A DNA stretch of 64,000 nucleotides from Lethocerus indicus (lineage: Eukaryota; Arthropoda; Insecta; Hemiptera; Belostomatidae). The notes below the pieces were generated by a model. The model worked only from the letters and a program-made list of their open reading frames with translations, did no database searches and was not told the DNA's origin. The stretch lies in contig JACDQD010000105.1 of assembly GCA_019843655.1 (NCBI GenBank), positions 992,001-1,056,000 of the forward strand, read 5' to 3'. The position numbers were made by a program, and so were the translations under genes. How positions within the stretch are numbered: position 1 is the first letter of the stretch; every line of letters starts with the position of its first letter. Below, in pieces: positions 57,726 through 64,000 of the stretch.

Positions 57726-60700
57726 CCGAAAGGATTTCCTAATGTAGCAGTTTTCCGAAATGTAAAAATTATAATTTGTTATATACGATGTTATTCATTA
57801 GAGCAAACTGTTCATTCAGTGAACGAATTGTTGGACCTTCATTAGCTAGACAATTCCGCGAGTATTCATTTTCGTGCGTATCACAATGTAAAACGGAAGA
57901 AAAGGCAAACAACATTTTTCAAGTGGTTGAATGGTGTGAATACGAGTGTCGCTAGCCCTAAGTTGGGGGTGTTGTGCCAGGTGAAGTCACAATAAAGGGA
58001 GACCCTTTACGGGCTTCCATCTTAACTCCGTGACTAGTTAGTGCCTCCCAACACTTCTCAACCGCCGTCGAACACTCTTCTTCTCTGTTTTTCCCACCCA
58101 CTGAGCCCTCTAGTTTAAAAACTACTAAACTCGCTTGAAAAGGTCACGCGCTCCCGTTTCACAAAAAGAAATGCTGTAAAAATAAGAACATTGTCCCACA
58201 ACCTCCACACCGGCACTACAATCAGACAACTACGTTTAATCAGCAAAAAGTAACAGAAACTTTTTAACTCGTTACGGCGTCCTACGTTTATACCTTTTTT
58301 TGACGCGTTTTTAAGAACGTGACACCAAATGTAAATCTTTGGTTAAAAATAAAACGGGGCAGGGTTGTTCAAAGCGTCCTCTTTATTCCTTACGGCCGGC
58401 ACAGACCGGCGTAGACGAAAATTTTTACGGGTCCGCAAGAAAAACAGTTTTAAAATGTTCGCCGCTACATTTTTTCGTTATTTGAGCGAGTCCGACGTGT
58501 CGAGGGCTGTAGTAAAACGACGCCTAAAAGTGGAAAAGTTGGGCTGAGTCACGGACGTCGCCGCGACACACCGAGTCCAAGACGTAGTCGGCACGCCGAG
58601 ATATATTGCGTCATTTCCTCCGAACACCAGGAAGCGTCGCATAAACCATGTTCCGTCCAGTACGAGAATCGGACTCCACGCTGTTTACCAATATCCAGAC
58701 ACCATTACTGCGAGGCTTTAACGATGTAAAGATTTCAGTAAGGCCCTAATTTTTGCCACAGGCCAAATTGGAGCTAACATTATGTTATTGGGGCACAAAA
58801 GCCTATATTTAATAATCATATGTCTCAGTTATTCTCAGTTCTCAGTTATTAAAAATTATTATTTAAATATATATCTAACACACTGAAAAGTGCTGGCCTT
58901 CAGTCCTTAAAACTGTTCTATTCTTAAATTGAATCTCATTCTTTTATGAGTTTGTCTTTCAAAATCGTTGGTCAACAGCCATTATCTCGCTTATTTTAAA
59001 TATAGCCTTCCTCCTCGAAATGAAGTGTCGACATTCTCAACATGGATTCAGAGTACCAATTATACCTATGTCGCATTTAATTTTATCCTTACAACTCCTT
59101 GTAACGTGAAAATAGCACGGTATAAACTGACTGAATAAATATACAACACTAGAGGTGGCCAAGTCAATTGGCCAACTCTTTACCAATGAGAACGGCGAAT
59201 GATAAGAAACGCAAAATAAAAAGTGCTGCTAGATTTCAACGCGAATACCGATAGACTAATGATGAAACCGTGTTCTGTGGAGCGGGACCTGAGTTATAAA
59301 ACCTGTTGCGATATGAGCTGGACTTGCGGCCGAGAGTTGACACCCACACGCCGAGCCATAGTGTGCCCAACCAATCCGTTGGTATACTCGCAATATATAA
59401 GTCCTATTCTGTTTTATATATATTAATATGTGTTATATGTATGTGTAGGTGTATGTACATAGGCGCATATTTATAATATAATAATCCAAATCATTTGTTG
59501 GACATTTTGAACACTTGATTTTTCAGAAATACACTGGACCATCAGACCAACTATCTCAAAAGAATAATCTAATTATAACCGATTTTTATATAGGACATCC
59601 TATATACTGATAGATTCATCACAATTGAATTATACTAGGGTATACCTAGGTGACAGGGTGCCACGATATGAGTCCGTTTCTGCTTTGAACACTGAGCCAG
59701 TTATTAATTTGGTGACTGATTAGATCATCAGAAATGAATATATTATATATAAAATTTTATTTATAAACCAAACATGTGTTTATCCGTATAAGACAAGACT
59801 ATATACAAGAGTATCAGAAATTTATCCGAAGTTTGTGTGACGGCAGTTTTGCTTTCAAGTTCTGAATCCTCATCACGCAGTAAGAGCGAAGTTGGTGTAA
59901 ATTGAATCGTGATGATTTATGGCCATCGAGTTTCAAACGGATTTTCCCGTTATGGGAATCATAACTTTTAAACTTGTTGTTTTCGTACGGAGTAACAAAC
60001 AGATATTCGGCGATAATTATTCGTTCCCTCGCTAGATACGGCAAGCTGAGAACCCGCAACGAATGATTAACTTAAACCAAATAATAATTTCCCGCTTCAG
60101 AGTATGTTTCAGCGTTGTAATAAAAATTAGCCTTCGATATGCTCATGTCGTTAATTGGCACACCATCTACAATATTTCTTTATCCAACTATTTCTGAGTC
60201 ACCGTCCACGCAAGGGGCAAGATAAAAAATTTAACTCCGGATGTAAAATAATCTTTCACCAACCATATAAAATAAGTCGTTTGAAAAACTCAAGAAAACG
60301 CGAACGCCCATATACTGCTTTCAATAGTAATAAATAATTGGATACTGCGAATAAAGTAGTTGGAATAAGTGATAATTACCCTATCTCAGTTATGTCATTC
60401 CGGGGCATGGATTTACATTTGCTTACAAATTCGAGTTGACAACCCGCCGAAGTTGTTCAATGGTCCTACCTTTATTTCCTACTCATCGGTACGGGGGGAA
60501 AAAAAAAGAAACAAAAGAGACCCGGGGAGGTGAAATGTGCGGTAAATTGAGTGGGGAGCGGTTGCGGTTACTATCGTAGATATTAATTGGGCGTGAAGAG
60601 GGGTATGGGGAGGAGAGGGTCGTACCGAGCGCCTTTTATGTATTTATCCCTGGGCCCACTTTAATACGGGCGCTCTCTTCCTCCGGCGTTCATTCGTTCC

Positions 60701-63700
60701 GTTACACCCGCGCCGGGATCCCGGGGGCTTTTTCCTTTCAGTCCGGACCGTTCGGACTCACTGATTTACATTCGGAAAAAAGTTGCCGGCACCCCCCCAA
60801 AAAAAAAGAGCGAACCGCGGGGGAAGCATTAATGTTGGAGGTTTTTTTTTTTTCCACCCGAGCGATGTTACCGGCCGAGGTATTCAGAAGTGGCGGGACA
60901 GAAAGAGCGATAAATCGGCCGAGCCGGGGCCCAACCGGGATTGCCAGGAAAGTCACTCTCAACTGGACAGTTCCAAAACTAAAAGCTATGCACCCCATTA
61001 TCTGATTCTATTAGTCAATGCACACTGGTACGAAAGGGCAGACGTACAACAAACGGATGTTGGATGTTGGCCTGAAAAAGTCGGACTCGTATACATTTAA
61101 TTTAGTATTATCGGCTGTATACAGTACGAAACGCCATGTCGATAACTGTCAAGTACGAATATGAAGACTGTTGGTTGTATAAATTAATATATCTAGGGGT
61201 ACGGAATGCTCTTATCCTACAGAAACCATAAGAACAACGTGATATATATACACACGCACTAATTAAATGCCTAATTAAAAGCACACAACCTACGATTGGC
61301 ATTAGTGCATATTTCACTCGTTGATCAGAGTTAGCTTAAATAATCATCTGTCAGAAAAGAGATAATTTCGAACTTAATTCACAATGTATACCTGGCTCGC
61401 TAATAAACAGGTTAAAAATATAAGTATTTGAAGAAAAAAACTTTGCGGACCTCTTCCGTTCAATTAAACATTCCTAAATACAGGACTTTCGTCCAGAGTT
61501 CGTGACAAGGCGTTCGAGCTTGCACTTGTTTCGAGAGGGAAGTTGTGTATCATCGTATTTCCACATTGTTTTTTTAACCCCTCCAGTGCTTTCATATCAC
61601 GTTCGAGTTTTGGGGGCGACTGGGTAGACGTGCTTTACCCGACGTGCCGCCCTCACGTTTGCTTTACATATTCTTCGAACGGAAGAACACCACTTAACTT
61701 CCTGCGTATACGAATAGGAATAGTGCTTTACATTCTTCTCCACTATTAGGCATCCATTATTTAGTATTATATATCAATATATAGAGAGTATACTTGAGCT
61801 TTGGCCTAATACATGATTTATGATTTGCAAATATGATTGGACAAATAATAATCTCTTTTTTATTTTTACTCGGTACAATATGTTGTCAGAATCAATTCCC
61901 GAAAAAGATAATTCATTATTGACTTAAGTATGAACCATAATGAGGTTTTAGAGAAGCATTTCCAACGTATATCATTAATCTATAATATAATAAATTGTGT
62001 GTTATACACAATTGTGTTAGTTGTAACACGCGTAATGAACGTTCGATTGTTATTCGATTACAAAGAAGCTGATTATCAGGCGTAGTGCATTGAATTATTT
62101 TACAAACTATATAAATCCTAACTTCATGGCTCCTTTACGGTTTGAAAAGCATACTAGATAACAAGAGCGTTAAGACGATTTTCGTCTCGAACTTTTACTA
62201 AGAATGCTGACACTAAGGAAAGGGACCAATAATAAGAGCGAGGTGAAGGGGGACAAGGCGGTACCAAATGTCGACAACTTCGCAGGATCAAAAATTTCTT
62301 TCAAGTCGCGCCCAGGAGCTTCATCTCTGAGAAAAAAGGGACAAAGCGCAATTCAATAAAGCACTCCCCACTCTCGTTCTCTAGCTCTGGCCGAGTGGGC
62401 ACTCATCACTCATCAAAGGTGGAAAACTTATTACCGGAGTAAAAAGCGAGAAGGGAAAGATGAAAAAGATGAAAAGAATTCCAGGGTCAATAGGGAAGAT
62501 GCCGACCTGGGCATCCCTCTCAGACGATACCACCTCATCGGGTTAAGCGCCGTCTTAAATTTTAATGGCGATACTTACTCGGTCTCAATATGCCCCGAGA
62601 ATTTAACACCTCCGCAATGTTATTATAAATTATGATAAAAAATGAAGCTAAACATAAGAACACACGCTTATGGAAGGTTTAAAATATCTTAGGTGGTCCG
62701 CGAGGGTTTAAAGCCGACAAATTTGTGATAATATGTTTATATTTTAAGAAACGTCTAGCAGCAGTGTTTCAATCAGTGAAATTTTCTTGTTTTCAACCTA
62801 TGCTGATCTCAACGGTATTATTACACTATCAGAGTTACTTAGCGTGGACTCAAGGCACTAATTTCAACGTTCCGCGCTAAATGGAGTCCCGTTTAGTCGC
62901 AGCTTTAGGAAAACGCTAATGGATGAACGCTAAAAGAACAACATTATCTGTAGAGTATTGTTCAGAAAATAAAGGACACTTCAAACCGCGCGCGGTGAAC
63001 AGAATCACGATATAACCCCCAAAAGTACTCCACTAGAAATTACATCAAATCATTAAATACAATTACGATTGACAAGAGCTAACTCCACAGAAGTGGAACT
63101 AACTCTTAAAACCGATTGGGCTAAGTAAACTTAATAAGTAAATTATAACATCCTTTAACAAGAATTCTTCTTGATAAACTATCACTTCTCTACGGCATCT
63201 TTTTAATAGTCCTTCGAGTTATAAAGAACATTTCAATCCTTAATGACAATACAATATTATACAATTTTTAGTAAACGGGAACGAATCAAGTTAAGCGTCT
63301 AAAAATAAATACCCCGAAAACTCATACTTTCGATCCATACACGAGTCACATCACTTCGATTGTAAAGCGAAACTTGCGCGTTGGTACTGCAAACAGAACT
63401 GTAAATTGCGATAAGGAAAGAGCGCTTTGGGTCCGCCTATTGACCTAAACCCACTGATAACAGGCCCCTTATCACCTCTCGCGACATGGTAACAACAATC
63501 CAAAATCAAGCCATAATAATACGCAGCAACAATTAGTCAGTGTTGGATATTAATTCGTTTCGTCTAAACGGTTTATCTTCAATCAGACATATATAAATAT
63601 ATATTAGTCAAGGGCATATACAAACTCTGTGTGTGTGAGTACGTACGCTCGAAAAGTCCCTAACGGCCTTTGAATAGTGTGCGCACGTTATCGTGCGCGG

Positions 63701-64000
63701 ATTTGTTTAATTATTTAAACAAATTATAATATTATTAATATCGCGTTTATTTAATTGATACTGCCAGTCTCGCGCATTAGATCTAGAGACGAAACTAACT
63801 AGGAAATTATGATTTTAGGCCGGGTCTAAAATTGTGCTAATAGTACAGGCCTGTAGGACTCACACAACAAGAAATATGGCCCTGCAATGAGATTGGCATG
63901 ACATTTCTGTAGTATAATACATTTCTGTATTATCCCGACTGTCAAGAAATGAATTTTCCAGGAATAAGTTAATTTGTCCACTAAAATATAATCGGGCGGC
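57726..64000. other. Unique non-coding DNA to window end
   Basis: GC-rich patches at about 58360-58640 and 60480-60990, otherwise AT-rich. No exon, RNA gene or repeat that I can support. If the Tpst promoter is inside the window it could be in any of these GC-rich patches; nothing singles one out. Confidence 0.35.

Overview
The window looks like an insect (arthropod) nuclear genome. It has intron-split animal genes, AT-rich introns with GT-AG borders, microsatellites, minisatellites and foldback repeats, and no prokaryotic-type operons. Two protein genes are supported, both in the left 17 kb and arranged tail to tail. The species cannot be fixed from the sequence; the intron-rich Tpst and the tandem-repeat-bearing elements only suggest a non-dipteran insect. 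Gene 1 (1-2199, + strand) is the 3' half of a Phactr (phosphatase and actin regulator) gene. Its exons encode three RPEL actin-binding repeats, then the PP1-binding C-terminus, which ends in RFHRP and a stop at 2197-2199. Gene 2 (16656-10831, - strand) is a complete coding set for tyrosylprotein sulfotransferase (Tpst). I assembled seven coding exons by matching splice phase; they give 373 codons. The first has a type II membrane anchor and the others carry the PAPS-binding and catalytic motifs. The exon starts with a splice acceptor, so at least one 5' UTR exon lies further right. The space between the genes and one Tpst intron are occupied by repeats. These are a pair of identical 230-bp direct repeats (4168-4397, 5483-5712) enclosing six perfect-length 61-bp units; a composite foldback element (about 6536-8090) with roughly 320-bp arms around a roughly 70-bp minisatellite; and a second copy of the same minisatellite element in the opposite orientation in Tpst intron 3 (about 12925-14265). 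Degenerate pieces of the same family lie at 5142-5285 and 57560-57725. Both minisatellite families repeat a GC-rich core close to the CTCF insulator consensus, the most interesting signal in the window. From 17 kb to 64 kb I find no convincing coding exon. The region is poor in recognisable repeats and alternates AT-rich stretches with GC-rich, CpG-containing patches. It holds one palindromic MITE-like element (21670-22059), a few microsatellites, a 31-bp minisatellite, homeodomain-site-rich patches and, on the - strand at 52240/52239, a textbook recursive-splicing (ratchet) site. The simplest reading is that this is a long 5' intron and regulatory territory upstream of Tpst, but transcript data would be needed to prove it.
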